Shown: positions 1 to 8,415 of the stretch, piece after piece
Layout: each line of letters begins with the position of its first letter
Position numbering within the stretch: position 1 is the first letter of the stretch
From: an uncultured Clostridia bacterium
Lineage (GTDB): Bacteria; Bacillota; Clostridia; Peptostreptococcales; Anaerovoracaceae
Direction of reading: 5' to 3'
Assembly: GCA_934247125.1 (NCBI GenBank)
Contig: CAKQIZ010000023.1
Span: forward strand, 1-22,376
Length of the DNA stretch: 22,376 nt
The notes under the pieces: model-generated
Told to the model about the DNA's origin: nothing
Seen by the model: the letters and a program-made list of their open reading frames with translations, nothing else
The model's database searches: none
Translations under genes and position numbers: made by a program

Positions 1-1
1 A

Positions 2-637
2 ATAAAAGCTACAGGCATAAGCCGGACGGATGTCTTCTTTGACAGTGGATTTGTCACAGCGGCGGTGAGAAAAGTCCGTAAAGCGGTGCCGGCAGCATAC
101 GGCAGGAAGGTGATATTGTATGCTCCGACTTTTCGCGGAGATGTGACACATGCAAAGGCTCCGGACAGACTGGATATCAGGTATATGATGGACAGGCTCG
201 GCGACCGGTATGTGCTGCTGATAAAACATCATCCATTCATCAAGAAAAGACCCGGGATACCGGCAGAGTGCAGCAGCTTTGCATATGATATAACAGAAAA
301 ACTGGAGATAGACGATCTTCTATGTGCAGCTGACGTATGCATATCCGACTATTCATCACTGGTATTCGAGTATGCGCTGTTCAGAAGACCGATGATATTT
401 TTTGCATACGACCTGGAACTTTACAATGACTGGAGAGGATTTTACTACGATTACGAAGAACTGACGCCGGGGCCTGTAGTGGATACCACCGGGCAGGTAG
501 TGAAATGTATAGAGCAGAGCGAAGTGGGGTTTGACAGTACTGCGATCGAGCATTTTGCAGACAGATTCATGTCTTCATGCGACGGACATGCGACGGACAG
601 GATACTGGAGTATGCGGGAATAGAGACAGATGGATAA
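2..637 (+). CDS. CDP-glycerol glycerophosphotransferase family protein (3' part only)
   Basis: The frame is open from base 2, so the gene begins before the window; about 211 codons are visible. The family transfers glycerol-phosphate from CDP-glycerol onto lipid-linked teichoic acid precursors or similar polymers at the inner face of the membrane. The visible part is the C-terminal nucleotide-binding half. It shows the TGISRTD segment at the very start, an APTFRGD motif, a KHHPF motif, and the hallmark block with CISDYSS, FEYALFRRP, FFAYDLELY and RGFYYDY followed by PGP. The stop overlaps the next start by 8 nt (630-637), so translation of the two genes is probably coupled. Whether it is a primase (TagB-like) or a polymerase (TagF-like) cannot be told from this fragment. 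Family call is firm; the exact acceptor is unknown. Confidence 0.9.
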   Translation: MKATGISRTDVFFDSGFVTAAVRKVRKAVPAAYGRKVILYAPTFRGDVTHAKAPDRLDIRYMMDRLGDRYVLLIKHHPFIKKRPGIPAECSSFAYDITEKLEIDDLLCAADVCISDYSSLVFEYALFRRPMIFFAYDLELYNDWRGFYYDYEELTPGPVVDTTGQVVKCIEQSEVGFDSTAIEHFADRFMSSCDGHATDRILEYAGIETDG

Positions 638-2672
638 GACAATATACGGACAGGCGTTCAGGTTTGCCTGTACAGGAGTCGTGAACACTCTGGCAGGAAT
701 GGCAGTGATGTTTGGACTCTACAATATATTCGGATGCTCGTACTGGGTGTCATCAGCGGTCAATTATACGGCGATCAGCGTCCTGAGCTATTTCCTGAAC
801 AGAAAGATAACGTTTGGGTACAGCGGAAAGGTGCTGAAAAGCGGCATCAGATTCGCAGTCAACATAGCGGTCTGTTATCTGGCTGCTTACGGGGCTGCAA
901 AGCCTTTGGTCATGACAGTCATGGCGGACAGCCCGGTGAAGCTGCGTGAAAACGCGGCGATGCTGGCAGGTATGTGTATATTTACAGGTTTGAATTTTCT
1001 TGGCCAGCGATTTTTTGTATTTGGGGAGAAGAAAAATATGGATTACAGGAAAATATATGAAAAATGGGTGAAAAGCCCTCATCTTGAAGAAAGTGAAAAA
1101 AATGTGCTCGCAGAAATGAGCGAGGAAGAGATATCGGATGCATTTTACAGGAAGCTCAGTTTCGGGACTGCGGGAATGCGCGGCGTGATGGGCCTTGGCA
1201 CGAACAGGATGAACAGATACACTATACGCATGGCTGCAAAGGGTTTTGCAGCTATCCTCGGAGAGGGCGCAAAGGTGGCGATCGCGTATGATACGCGAAA
1301 TCATTCGGACGAGTTTGCAAAGGAAACGGCGCGAGTGCTGGCCGCTTCGGGTATAAAGGCGCTGCTGTTCGACAGGTATTCGCCTGTGCCGCTTCTTTCA
1401 TTTACTGTGAGAGATCTGAAATGCGATGGAGGCATCGTGATAACGGCGAGTCACAATCTTCCTGCGTACAATGGCTTCAAGGTGTACGACAGCACCGGAT
1501 GTCAGCTTGGCAGGGAATCAGCGGCGAGGATATCGGAGAATATCGAAGAACTCGAGGATGAGCTGGGGATCCCGGTTTCGGATGAAGATGATCCGAATAT
1601 AGAATATATAGGACAGGAAGTCATAGACAGGTTCATGGATGCTGTGCAGAAGTGCGGCGCGGGTACTGCGCCTGAAATGGCGTCTGACCTCAGTGTCGTA
1701 TACACTCCACTTCACGGATCAGGGCGCGAATACGTGCTGGGAACACTGCGGCGTGCAGGGTTCAGCAATGTTATGCTCGTAAAGGAGCAGGCCGACTACA
1801 ACGGCGATTTTCCTACCGTGAGAAAGCCGAATCCCGAAGAGACAGCAGTGTTTTATATAGCCGAAGAAAAGGCAAATGAGATCAGTGCGGACATCATAAT
1901 AGGCACAGACCCTGACAGTGACAGGATAGGCGCCGGTGTGATGCATGACGGAAAGATCGTGTATCTGTCGGGAAATCAGACGGGTGCACTGTTCGTGGAT
2001 TTTCTGGCGAGGATGAGACCGTCTGCGGGAAAGAAGCTGATAACCTCGATAGTAACGGGTGATATGGGACAGGATATCGCAGCTTCATACGGCGTGGAGA
2101 CTATAAGGACATTCACCGGCTTCAAAGATCTCGCAGCCGAGATGAACAGGCATCATGAAGATGAGATACTGATGGCGTATGAGGAAAGCTACGGATATCT
2201 TACCGGAACACATATCAGAGACAAGGATGGCATATCATCATCGCTCGTGATGTGTCAGATGGCGGCATACTGGAAACAGCAGGGCAAGACTCTTATCGAT
2301 GTGCTGGAAGATCTGTTTGCAGAGCACGGATATTATATAGATGATCAGATGTCATTCGTATTCGAGGGTGAGGCAGGTGCGGAAAGGATAGCCTCGATAA
2401 TGAAACGGTTCAGAAGCGAGGGAGAGAGCGTCTTTGCGGATATATGTGAGCTGGCTGAGCTCAGAGACTACAGCATAGGCGCTGAAGGCATCGCAGAGGC
2501 TGATGTGCTCAAGTTCATGTTCATCAACGGATCATGGGCGGCAGCCCGTCCGTCGGGGACAGAGCCGAAAGTCAAGTTCTACTGCTGTATAAAAGACAGA
2601 GACAGAGACAAGGCTGAAAAGCTTCACAGCCTCCTGAAAAACAGGATAGAAAAAGAAGTTGAACAGGCGTGA
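630..2672 (+). CDS. GtrA-type membrane protein fused in frame to phosphoglucomutase/phosphomannomutase
   Basis: This 680-residue frame joins two families. Residues 1-133 are GtrA-like: four hydrophobic segments and the typical SYFLNRKITF and NFLGQRFFVF signatures. GtrA proteins are thought to help flip polyprenyl-phosphate-linked sugars. Residues 137-680 are a complete alpha-D-phosphohexomutase, which interconverts glucose-6-phosphate and glucose-1-phosphate. It has catalytic Ser274 in TASHN, the metal loop DPDSDR (427-432), the sugar loop EESYGY (518-523) and the phosphate loop RPSGTEP (640-646). There is almost no linker: the GtrA part ends GEKKN, and the next residue is the Met that would start an ordinary clostridial mutase. 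A strong ribosome binding site precedes that Met, so a free 544-residue mutase is likely made as well as, or instead of, the fusion. The upstream neighbour is a wall-polymer enzyme, which suggests polymer glucosylation. Both family calls are firm; the existence of a fused protein is inference from the open frame. Confidence 0.88.
   Translation: MDKTIYGQAFRFACTGVVNTLAGMAVMFGLYNIFGCSYWVSSAVNYTAISVLSYFLNRKITFGYSGKVLKSGIRFAVNIAVCYLAAYGAAKPLVMTVMADSPVKLRENAAMLAGMCIFTGLNFLGQRFFVFGEKKNMDYRKIYEKWVKSPHLEESEKNVLAEMSEEEISDAFYRKLSFGTAGMRGVMGLGTNRMNRYTIRMAAKGFAAILGEGAKVAIAYDTRNHSDEFAKETARVLAASGIKALLFDRYSPVPLLSFTVRDLKCDGGIVITASHNLPAYNGFKVYDSTGCQLGRESAARISENIEELEDELGIPVSDEDDPNIEYIGQEVIDRFMDAVQKCGAGTAPEMASDLSVVYTPLHGSGREYVLGTLRRAGFSNVMLVKEQADYNGDFPTVRKPNPEETAVFYIAEEKANEISADIIIGTDPDSDRIGAGVMHDGKIVYLSGNQTGALFVDFLARMRPSAGKKLITSIVTGDMGQDIAASYGVETIRTFTGFKDLAAEMNRHHEDEILMAYEESYGYLTGTHIRDKDGISSSLVMCQMAAYWKQQGKTLIDVLEDLFAEHGYYIDDQMSFVFEGEAGAERIASIMKRFRSEGESVFADICELAELRDYSIGAEGIAEADVLKFMFINGSWAAARPSGTEPKVKFYCCIKDRDRDKAEKLHSLLKNRIEKEVEQA
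1023..1040 (+). promoter_or_regulatory. Internal ribosome binding site and ATG for free phosphoglucomutase
   Basis: A purine-rich GGGGAGAAG (1023-1031) stands 6 nt before an in-frame ATG at 1038-1040, exactly at the boundary between the GtrA and mutase domains. The residues after this ATG match the usual N-terminus of stand-alone clostridial phosphoglucomutases. This supports internal initiation. The same bases also encode GEKK, so the match could be partly accidental. Confidence 0.6.
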
Positions 2673-2704
2673 TGAAAGGTGTTGTATTTCACACAACTTT
2701 CATC
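2671..2704 (+). terminator. Hairpin after the GtrA-mutase gene, weak terminator candidate
   Basis: GATGAAAG (2671-2678) is perfectly complementary to CTTTCATC (2697-2704), and an inner TTGT/ACAA pairing extends the stem past a small bulge. The left arm overlaps the stop codon. No run of T follows, so it may be an RNA-stabilising hairpin rather than an intrinsic terminator. Confidence 0.4.
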
Positions 2705-2723
2705 GTCAAAAGCATTGCGATTA

Positions 2724-2752
2724 TTGATTTAAACAGCCTCTGTTGGTATAAT
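2724..2752 (+). promoter_or_regulatory. Probable sigma-A promoter for the LCP gene
   Basis: TTGATT (2724-2729) and TATAAT (2747-2752) are separated by 17 bases. A TG pair one base before the -10 box gives an extended -10. Transcription would start near 2759, about 20 nt before the start codon of the LCP gene, whose own ribosome binding site AAAGGAG lies at 2766-2772. Confidence 0.75.
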
Positions 2753-2779
2753 GGTCTGTGATGTGAAAGGAGTAAATGA

Positions 2780-4429
2780 ATGAAAGATGACAGATGGAAC
2801 AGTTACGGAAACACATCGGGAAACGGACAATACAGCGGCGACGAGACAAGCTCGAAAGATCAGGCATATCAGGAATACCTGCGCCTCAGAGAGAAACGCA
2901 GCAGCGGAAGCAGTGATCGGAGCAGACATATAAAAGACGACAGCCTTTACGGTGAATATTACACATCAGGAAACGGCAGAAAAAGGCACGATCCCGGCAG
3001 ACGATACAGCGACGAGACCTGTAACTATGAGCGCGGCGGCAGGCGCAGGCAGTCAGATGCCGGACAGTCGGGGATGGATACGCGCAGACAGTACGAGGAG
3101 ATCAGACGTCAGACTAAGCGTGAGTGCATGGATGAACGGCCTTACAGGAGCGGAACTTCTATAGATGATACGCCATATGGAAGTTCAGAGATGAGGAAGA
3201 GAAGCAGAGCTGTGTCTGAGCAGGAGAGACAGGAAATGCAGGATCAGTATCTTTCAGAACGTGAACGCGTAAACAGCGGCGGAAAGATAGCAAGACCGGG
3301 CAGAACGAACAGAGACGATAACGACAGGCTCACAAAAGAAGAAAAGAAGGCTTTGAAGGCGCAGAACAGCGGGAACGGCGGAGGCGGCAGGAAAAAGAAA
3401 CACGGTCTCAAGATCGCGCTGATAGTCGTGCTTATCCTCGTTCTGGGAATAGGCGGCGTCATCGCTGCCGGTCTTACGGCGGTAAAAAGCACTCTCGATA
3501 ATGTGGGCAGAGTGGAACTGGATCCGGATGCTATAGGTATCGATCCGCAGGTGGACGCAGAGCTCAGCAATTACAGGAATATAGCGATACTCGGCGTGGA
3601 CGCCAGAGATATGTCCAGTGAAGAGGACGTCAGAAGCGATGCTATCGTGATAGCGAGCATCAACAAGGAGACCAGTGAGATCAAGCTGTTCTCTGTCTAC
3701 AGAGACACGATGCTCGACATGGGGGACGACATCGGGCTGGACAAGATCACGCATGCATATGCTTACGGCGGTCCAAGCCAGGTGCTGTATGTGCTCAATA
3801 AAAATCTTGATCTCAATATCAAGGAAGTGGTCGTAGTGAACTGGAAATCAGTTGCTGACACGGTAGATGCGCTCGGTGGACTGGATATAGATATACAGGA
3901 ATCGGAAATCGACGAAATGAATAAGTATATAGAGGATACTTATAATACGATAGGCGGCTCAAATGAAAAGATATCATCGCCGGGAGTACAGACTCTCAAC
4001 GGCAACCAGGCGGTGACATATGCCAGAATAAGAAAAGACGCCGCTACAGGAGATTTCAGGAGGAACGAGAGGATGAAGATCGTTGTCAAAGCTACTTTTG
4101 AGAAGGCTAAGACGATGAAGATAAGCTCTCTCAAAAAGATTTCAAAAGAGATACTTCCTGAGATAAAGACGAATATGTCATCTGCAGACATGATGGGGAT
4201 GGTGCTCAAGCTGACGTCATACGAAATGACAGACAGTGTGGGATGGCCGTACGAGCATGACGACTGGGATGCAGATGTGTACTATAACATACCGGTCACA
4301 CTGGACAGCAATGTGACACAGCTTCATGAGGATTTCTTCGCGCAGGATGGATACGAGCCTACGCAGGACGTGCAGGATATAAGCGAGTGGATTTCGGCAG
4401 TGACAGGTTATTACGGCTATTATTACTAA
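2780..4429 (+). CDS. LytR-CpsA-Psr (LCP) family wall-polymer attachment protein
   Basis: LCP proteins move teichoic acid or capsule chains from their lipid carrier onto peptidoglycan on the outer face of the membrane. This one has 549 residues. Residues 1-207 are hydrophilic, low in complexity, rich in Arg, Ser, Gly, Asp and Tyr, and would lie in the cytoplasm. A single membrane segment spans about 211-233. The LCP domain runs from about 266 (NIAILGVDAR) to about 450, with the conserved YRDT (307-310), the KITHAYAYGG block, and the DFRRNER segment (425-431) whose arginines bind the pyrophosphate of the lipid donor. The C-terminus ends in an aromatic tail, YYGYYY. The start has a good ribosome binding site 7 nt upstream. 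It has its own promoter and is followed after 20 nt by ddl. Its position after CDP-glycerol and sugar genes fits a role in wall teichoic acid attachment. Family call is firm; the polymer is inferred. Confidence 0.93.
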   Translation: MKDDRWNSYGNTSGNGQYSGDETSSKDQAYQEYLRLREKRSSGSSDRSRHIKDDSLYGEYYTSGNGRKRHDPGRRYSDETCNYERGGRRRQSDAGQSGMDTRRQYEEIRRQTKRECMDERPYRSGTSIDDTPYGSSEMRKRSRAVSEQERQEMQDQYLSERERVNSGGKIARPGRTNRDDNDRLTKEEKKALKAQNSGNGGGGRKKKHGLKIALIVVLILVLGIGGVIAAGLTAVKSTLDNVGRVELDPDAIGIDPQVDAELSNYRNIAILGVDARDMSSEEDVRSDAIVIASINKETSEIKLFSVYRDTMLDMGDDIGLDKITHAYAYGGPSQVLYVLNKNLDLNIKEVVVVNWKSVADTVDALGGLDIDIQESEIDEMNKYIEDTYNTIGGSNEKISSPGVQTLNGNQAVTYARIRKDAATGDFRRNERMKIVVKATFEKAKTMKISSLKKISKEILPEIKTNMSSADMMGMVLKLTSYEMTDSVGWPYEHDDWDADVYYNIPVTLDSNVTQLHEDFFAQDGYEPTQDVQDISEWISAVTGYYGYYY

Positions 4430-4449
4430 AGAGCAGAAAGGCAGTTTAT

Positions 4450-5535
4450 ATGAAAACTAGAAAATCTATCGTGATACTGTTCGGCGGAATCTCGTCGGAG
4501 CATGAGGTTTCATGTGTATCGGCAGCTTCCGTGCTCGAACATATAGACAGAGAGAAATACGACGTCAGAACCATAGGAATAACCAAGGAAGGGAACTGGT
4601 TTCTGACAGGCTCACCTGCGGCCGGTATCAGTGATGGTTCATGGGAACATGATGAGAACAACAGGAAGGCATTCATCGTGCCTGACCGCAGTACAGGCGG
4701 GATAATGGCGAAGAATGCAGACGGCACGTTCGAAGTCATCAGAACAGATGCGGTCTTCCCGGTACTTCACGGCAGGAACGGCGAGGACGGAACCATGCAG
4801 GGTCTGCTCCAGCTGGCGGGGATACCTTTTGTAGGTTCCGACACGGCAGCATCTTCGGCGTCGATGGACAAAGCCATAACGAAAGCGATGATCGAGCATC
4901 GTGGTTACGTAGATCAGGCGAGATGCTATGTAGTGCATCAGACTGCGTATGACAGGAACAAAAATGCGCAGCTTGAAGCGGTGAACAGCTTCTTTGCAGA
5001 TACATATCCTCTTTTTGTAAAGCCTGCAAATGCAGGATCGTCGGTCGGTATAAGCAAGGTGAAGCGTGCGGAGGATCTCGAAAGAGCTCTTGAGCTGGCA
5101 TTCGCAGAGGACTGCAAGGTGCTCGTGGAAGAAGCGATAACAGGCAGAGAGATAGAAGTGGCAGTGCTCGGAAACGAAGATCCGCAGGCATCGTGCATAG
5201 GTGAGATCTTTGCTGCAAATGAGTTTTACGATTATAATGCGAAATATGAAAACAGCAAGTCGCAGACAGCTATAGTAAAGGATCTTGAACCTGAAAAAGA
5301 GCAGGAGATAAAGGACAAGGCGATAAGTGTATATGAGACGATGGGCTGCTCGGGGATGTCCAGAGTGGACTTTTTCCTCGAGGACGGCGGCAGGGTCGTT
5401 TTCAACGAGATAAATACGCTCCCGGGATTCACGAGCATAAGCATGTATCCGAAACTCTGGGAGGTATCAGGCATACCATACGATGAACTTATTGACAGGC
5501 TGATAAAGCTTGCACTTGATAAATACGAGAGATAA
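4450..5535 (+). CDS. ddl: D-alanine--D-alanine ligase
   Basis: This ATP-dependent cytoplasmic enzyme joins two D-alanines for the peptidoglycan stem peptide. I take the ATG at 4450 (361 residues) rather than the upstream in-frame ATG inside the LCP gene, because AAAGG lies 8 nt before it and the family N-terminus (IVILFGGISSEHEVS) begins here. Visible motifs are Glu17 in SSEHEVS, HGRNGEDGTMQG, the KPANAGSSVGISKV ATP-grasp segment, the omega loop FYDYNAKY (259-266) and the metal site NEINTLPGFT near the C-terminus. Lys265 and Tyr266 correspond to the Lys-Tyr pair of E. coli DdlB, which indicates D-Ala-D-Ala rather than D-Ala-D-Lac specificity. The gene sits 20 nt after the LCP gene and 15 nt before thrS, so all three are probably co-transcribed. 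Confidence 0.95.
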   Translation: MKTRKSIVILFGGISSEHEVSCVSAASVLEHIDREKYDVRTIGITKEGNWFLTGSPAAGISDGSWEHDENNRKAFIVPDRSTGGIMAKNADGTFEVIRTDAVFPVLHGRNGEDGTMQGLLQLAGIPFVGSDTAASSASMDKAITKAMIEHRGYVDQARCYVVHQTAYDRNKNAQLEAVNSFFADTYPLFVKPANAGSSVGISKVKRAEDLERALELAFAEDCKVLVEEAITGREIEVAVLGNEDPQASCIGEIFAANEFYDYNAKYENSKSQTAIVKDLEPEKEQEIKDKAISVYETMGCSGMSRVDFFLEDGGRVVFNEINTLPGFTSISMYPKLWEVSGIPYDELIDRLIKLALDKYER

Positions 5536-5550
5536 AGAGGAGAAGAAGAA

Positions 5551-7296
5551 ATGGCAAAAGAAAAAATAAATTTTGAAGACGAACAGGTAAGGCTGCGTTA
5601 CAGACATACGACTTCACACATTCTGGCACAGGCTGTCAAGAAACTGTGGCCGGATGCGAAGCTGGCGATCGGACCTGCGATAGAGAACGGATTCTACTAT
5701 GATTTCGATATGGAGCACAAGCTCAACGACCAGGACCTTCTCAAGATCCAGAAGGAAATGAAGAAGATCATACAGGCGAACTATCCTATGGAAAGATTCG
5801 AGCTGCCTAGAGAAGAAGCGATAAAGTTCATGGCAGACAAGGGAGAGGATTATAAGGTAGAGCTGATCGAAGATCTGCCGGAGGATGAAACGATCTCATT
5901 CTATCAGCAGGGAGATTTCGTCGATCTGTGTGCAGGACCTCACATGGAAAAGACAGGGCAGATAAAGGCTGTAAAGCTGCAGAGTGTTGCAGGTGCATAC
6001 TGGAGAGGCGACTCGAACAGACCTATGCTGCAGAGGATATACGGAACATGTTTCCCCAGCCAGCAGGAGCTCGACGAGTATATCGCCAGGCTAGAGGAAG
6101 CAAAGAAGAGGGATCACCGAAAGATAGGAAAGGAAATGGATCTTTTTGCACTTTATGAAGAAGCGCCGGGATTCCCGTTCTTCATGCCTAAGGGTATGAT
6201 AATAAGAAACGAGCTTGAAAGCTTCTGGAAGAGCGAGCACAGAAAAAGAGGATACGAGGAGATTAAGACTCCTCTCATAATGAACGAACATCTCTGGAGG
6301 ACTTCAGGACACTGGGATCACTACAAGGACAACATGTACTTCACGAAGATAGACGGTGAAGACTATGCGATAAAACCGATGAACTGCCCGGGCTCACTGC
6401 TCGTATACAAGAGAAAGATGTGGTCGTACAGAGACTTCCCTGTCAGGATGGGAGAACTCGGACAAGTGCACAGACATGAGCTTTCAGGTGCACTGCACGG
6501 ACTGATGAGAGTAAGGACTTTCACTCAGGACGATGCGCATATCTTCATGCTGCCTGAACAGATCAGGGACGAAGTGATCGGCGTAGTGAAATTCATCGAT
6601 GACGTATACAACATGTTCGGATTCACGTACCATATCGAGCTTTCCACAAGACCGGAAGACTCGATGGGGACCGATGAGGAATGGGAAACTGCAGAGACAG
6701 CGCTCAGAGAGGCTATGGAAAGCATAGGAGTGCCGTTCGTCATCAACGAAGGAGACGGTGCATTCTATGGTCCTAAGCTCGACTTCCACCTGGAAGACTC
6801 GCTCGGCAGGACATGGCAGTGCGGAACTATCCAGCTCGATATGCAGATGCCGCAGAGATTCGACATAACTTATATAGGTTCTGACGGTGAAAAGCACAGA
6901 CCTGTAATGATACACAGAGTGATATTCGGATCGATAGAGAGATTCATCGGTATCCTGATCGAGCACTTTGCAGGCAAATTCCCGCTCTGGCTCGCACCGG
7001 TACAGGTGAAGCTGCTCACTGTAACAGAAAAGTTCACAGACTATGCTCTCGAAGTGGCCGGGAAGTTCGAAGAAGCGGGTCTTCGTGTTGAAGCAGATAT
7101 AAGAAACGAAAAGATCGGATACAAGATAAGAGAAGCCAGAAACGAGAGGACTCCTTATATGTGCATAATCGGAGAGAGAGAGGTCGAAGCAGGAAACCTG
7201 ACTGTAAGATCCAGCAAGGCTGGTGAACTCGGCGAGATGACTCCTGACGAATTGCAGGCAAAACTGCTCAGGGAGATCGCAGATAAGAGCATATAG
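5551..7296 (+). CDS. thrS: Threonyl-tRNA synthetase lacking the TGS domain
   Basis: It charges tRNA-Thr with threonine. The protein has 581 residues, against about 640 for the common form, and starts directly in the editing domain: the N-terminal TGS domain is absent. The editing site is intact, with His19 and His23 in HTTSH and Cys127 and His131 in CAGPH. The class II catalytic core follows, with predicted zinc ligands Cys279 (NCPG), His330 (DDAHIF) and His455 (MIHR). An HGTP-type anticodon-binding domain occupies about 475-581. The start is well supported: AGAGGAG lies 8 nt upstream, only 15 nt after the ddl stop, so no room exists for a missing TGS domain in this frame. No T-box is seen here; expression probably depends on the LCP-ddl transcript. 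Confidence 0.96.
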   Translation: MAKEKINFEDEQVRLRYRHTTSHILAQAVKKLWPDAKLAIGPAIENGFYYDFDMEHKLNDQDLLKIQKEMKKIIQANYPMERFELPREEAIKFMADKGEDYKVELIEDLPEDETISFYQQGDFVDLCAGPHMEKTGQIKAVKLQSVAGAYWRGDSNRPMLQRIYGTCFPSQQELDEYIARLEEAKKRDHRKIGKEMDLFALYEEAPGFPFFMPKGMIIRNELESFWKSEHRKRGYEEIKTPLIMNEHLWRTSGHWDHYKDNMYFTKIDGEDYAIKPMNCPGSLLVYKRKMWSYRDFPVRMGELGQVHRHELSGALHGLMRVRTFTQDDAHIFMLPEQIRDEVIGVVKFIDDVYNMFGFTYHIELSTRPEDSMGTDEEWETAETALREAMESIGVPFVINEGDGAFYGPKLDFHLEDSLGRTWQCGTIQLDMQMPQRFDITYIGSDGEKHRPVMIHRVIFGSIERFIGILIEHFAGKFPLWLAPVQVKLLTVTEKFTDYALEVAGKFEEAGLRVEADIRNEKIGYKIREARNERTPYMCIIGEREVEAGNLTVRSSKAGELGEMTPDELQAKLLREIADKSI

Positions 7297-7326
7297 GCGT
7301 GATTTACAGGATAAGAGATCATCGAT

Positions 7327-8415
7327 ATGAACAATAATGGTTTTTACAGCGGGATGCCTCCATGTGGCGGAGGCGTCCATCAGCCGCATCCTGAGTATCA
7401 TGCAGCGCAGGATGTCTGGCATGCAAATACGAAAAAAAGCAGGAACAAAGCGCTGATAATAATAGCCTGCATAATCGGCGGGCTGCTGCTTCTTGGAGGC
7501 GTCATCGCATTTACGGCATCGATTTCATCTATGATAGGCGGTGCCGGAGATATCAGCGGCGCAGCATCAGTGAGGGGATCTCACGTCGGAGTGCTCTATG
7601 TCGAAGGAACGATAAGTGAGAGCGATGATACGTATGACCACCAGTTTGCACTCGACGCGGTGCAGGGTATGATGGACAACCGTGACAATGAGGCTCTGAT
7701 GCTTTATGTGGATACTCCCGGCGGCGGAGTGTACGAAAGCGATGAGCTGTATCTGAAAATAAAGGAATATCAGGAGACCACCGAGCGCCCCGTATATGCG
7801 TATTTTGCATCGCAGGCGACTTCCGGAGGGTATTACATATCGGCATCCGCCGACAAGATCACTGCGAACAGAAACTGCAGGACAGGATCGATCGGAGTGA
7901 CGATGGGCACACTTTACGATGTGTCGGGTCTGCTGGAGAAGTATGGGATAAAAGCAGAGACGATAACTTCCGGAAAGAACAAAGCGATGGGAAGCATGAC
8001 ATCGCCGGTTACCGATGAACAGAAACAGATATTCCAGAGTATGATAGATGAATCGTACGAGCAGTTTGTCTCGATAGTGGCCGACGGCAGAGGGCTTGAC
8101 ACAGACTATGTCAAAAGTATCGCTGACGGCAGGATATACACTGCGAAACAGGCGGAGTCCGTAAAGCTGATCGACGGCGTGGTGGATACATACGACGATG
8201 CCGTGAACGATATGATAGAGGAATTCGGGCTTGAGCACTGCGATATCTATGAGTTCAGATATCAGCCGCAGGCAAGTCTGCTGGACGGACTGGTGCAGAG
8301 CTTCGACAGGTTTGCCGAGGCATTTTCTTCAGGCAGTGATATAAGCTCGCTGGAGAAGATAATGGAAAAAAACAGTGAAGTCAGACTGCAGTATATGTGC
8401 ATGGAGATCAGATAA
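7327..8415 (+). CDS. sppA: Signal peptide peptidase SppA (S49 family membrane protease)
   Basis: SppA degrades cleaved signal peptides and other small membrane peptides. The protein has 362 residues: a 40-residue cytoplasmic N-terminus rich in Gly, Pro and His, one membrane anchor (about 42-63), then an extracytoplasmic S49 domain. The family signatures are a VDTPGGGVYESDEL segment, catalytic Ser166 in TSGGYYISASADKI, the TGSIGV stretch, and Lys219 in SGKNKAMGS, which lines up with the general-base lysine of B. subtilis SppA. Length and Ser-Lys spacing are those of the short single-domain Gram-positive type. The ribosome binding site is weak: only AGGA about 15 nt upstream of the ATG. It follows thrS by 30 nt and abuts the next gene. 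Confidence 0.94.
   Translation: MNNNGFYSGMPPCGGGVHQPHPEYHAAQDVWHANTKKSRNKALIIIACIIGGLLLLGGVIAFTASISSMIGGAGDISGAASVRGSHVGVLYVEGTISESDDTYDHQFALDAVQGMMDNRDNEALMLYVDTPGGGVYESDELYLKIKEYQETTERPVYAYFASQATSGGYYISASADKITANRNCRTGSIGVTMGTLYDVSGLLEKYGIKAETITSGKNKAMGSMTSPVTDEQKQIFQSMIDESYEQFVSIVADGRGLDTDYVKSIADGRIYTAKQAESVKLIDGVVDTYDDAVNDMIEEFGLEHCDIYEFRYQPQASLLDGLVQSFDRFAEAFSSGSDISSLEKIMEKNSEVRLQYMCMEIR

Noticed and set aside
4387..4449. Upstream in-frame ATG extension of ddl
   Set aside because: It would overlap the end of the LCP gene and add residues absent from the family; the ATG at 4450 has the ribosome binding site.
6484..7422. A 312-codon open frame on the minus strand opposite thrS
   Set aside because: It lies almost wholly opposite a strongly supported gene, has Cys/His/Ser/Leu-rich content typical of an antisense shadow, and shows no domain or ribosome binding site.
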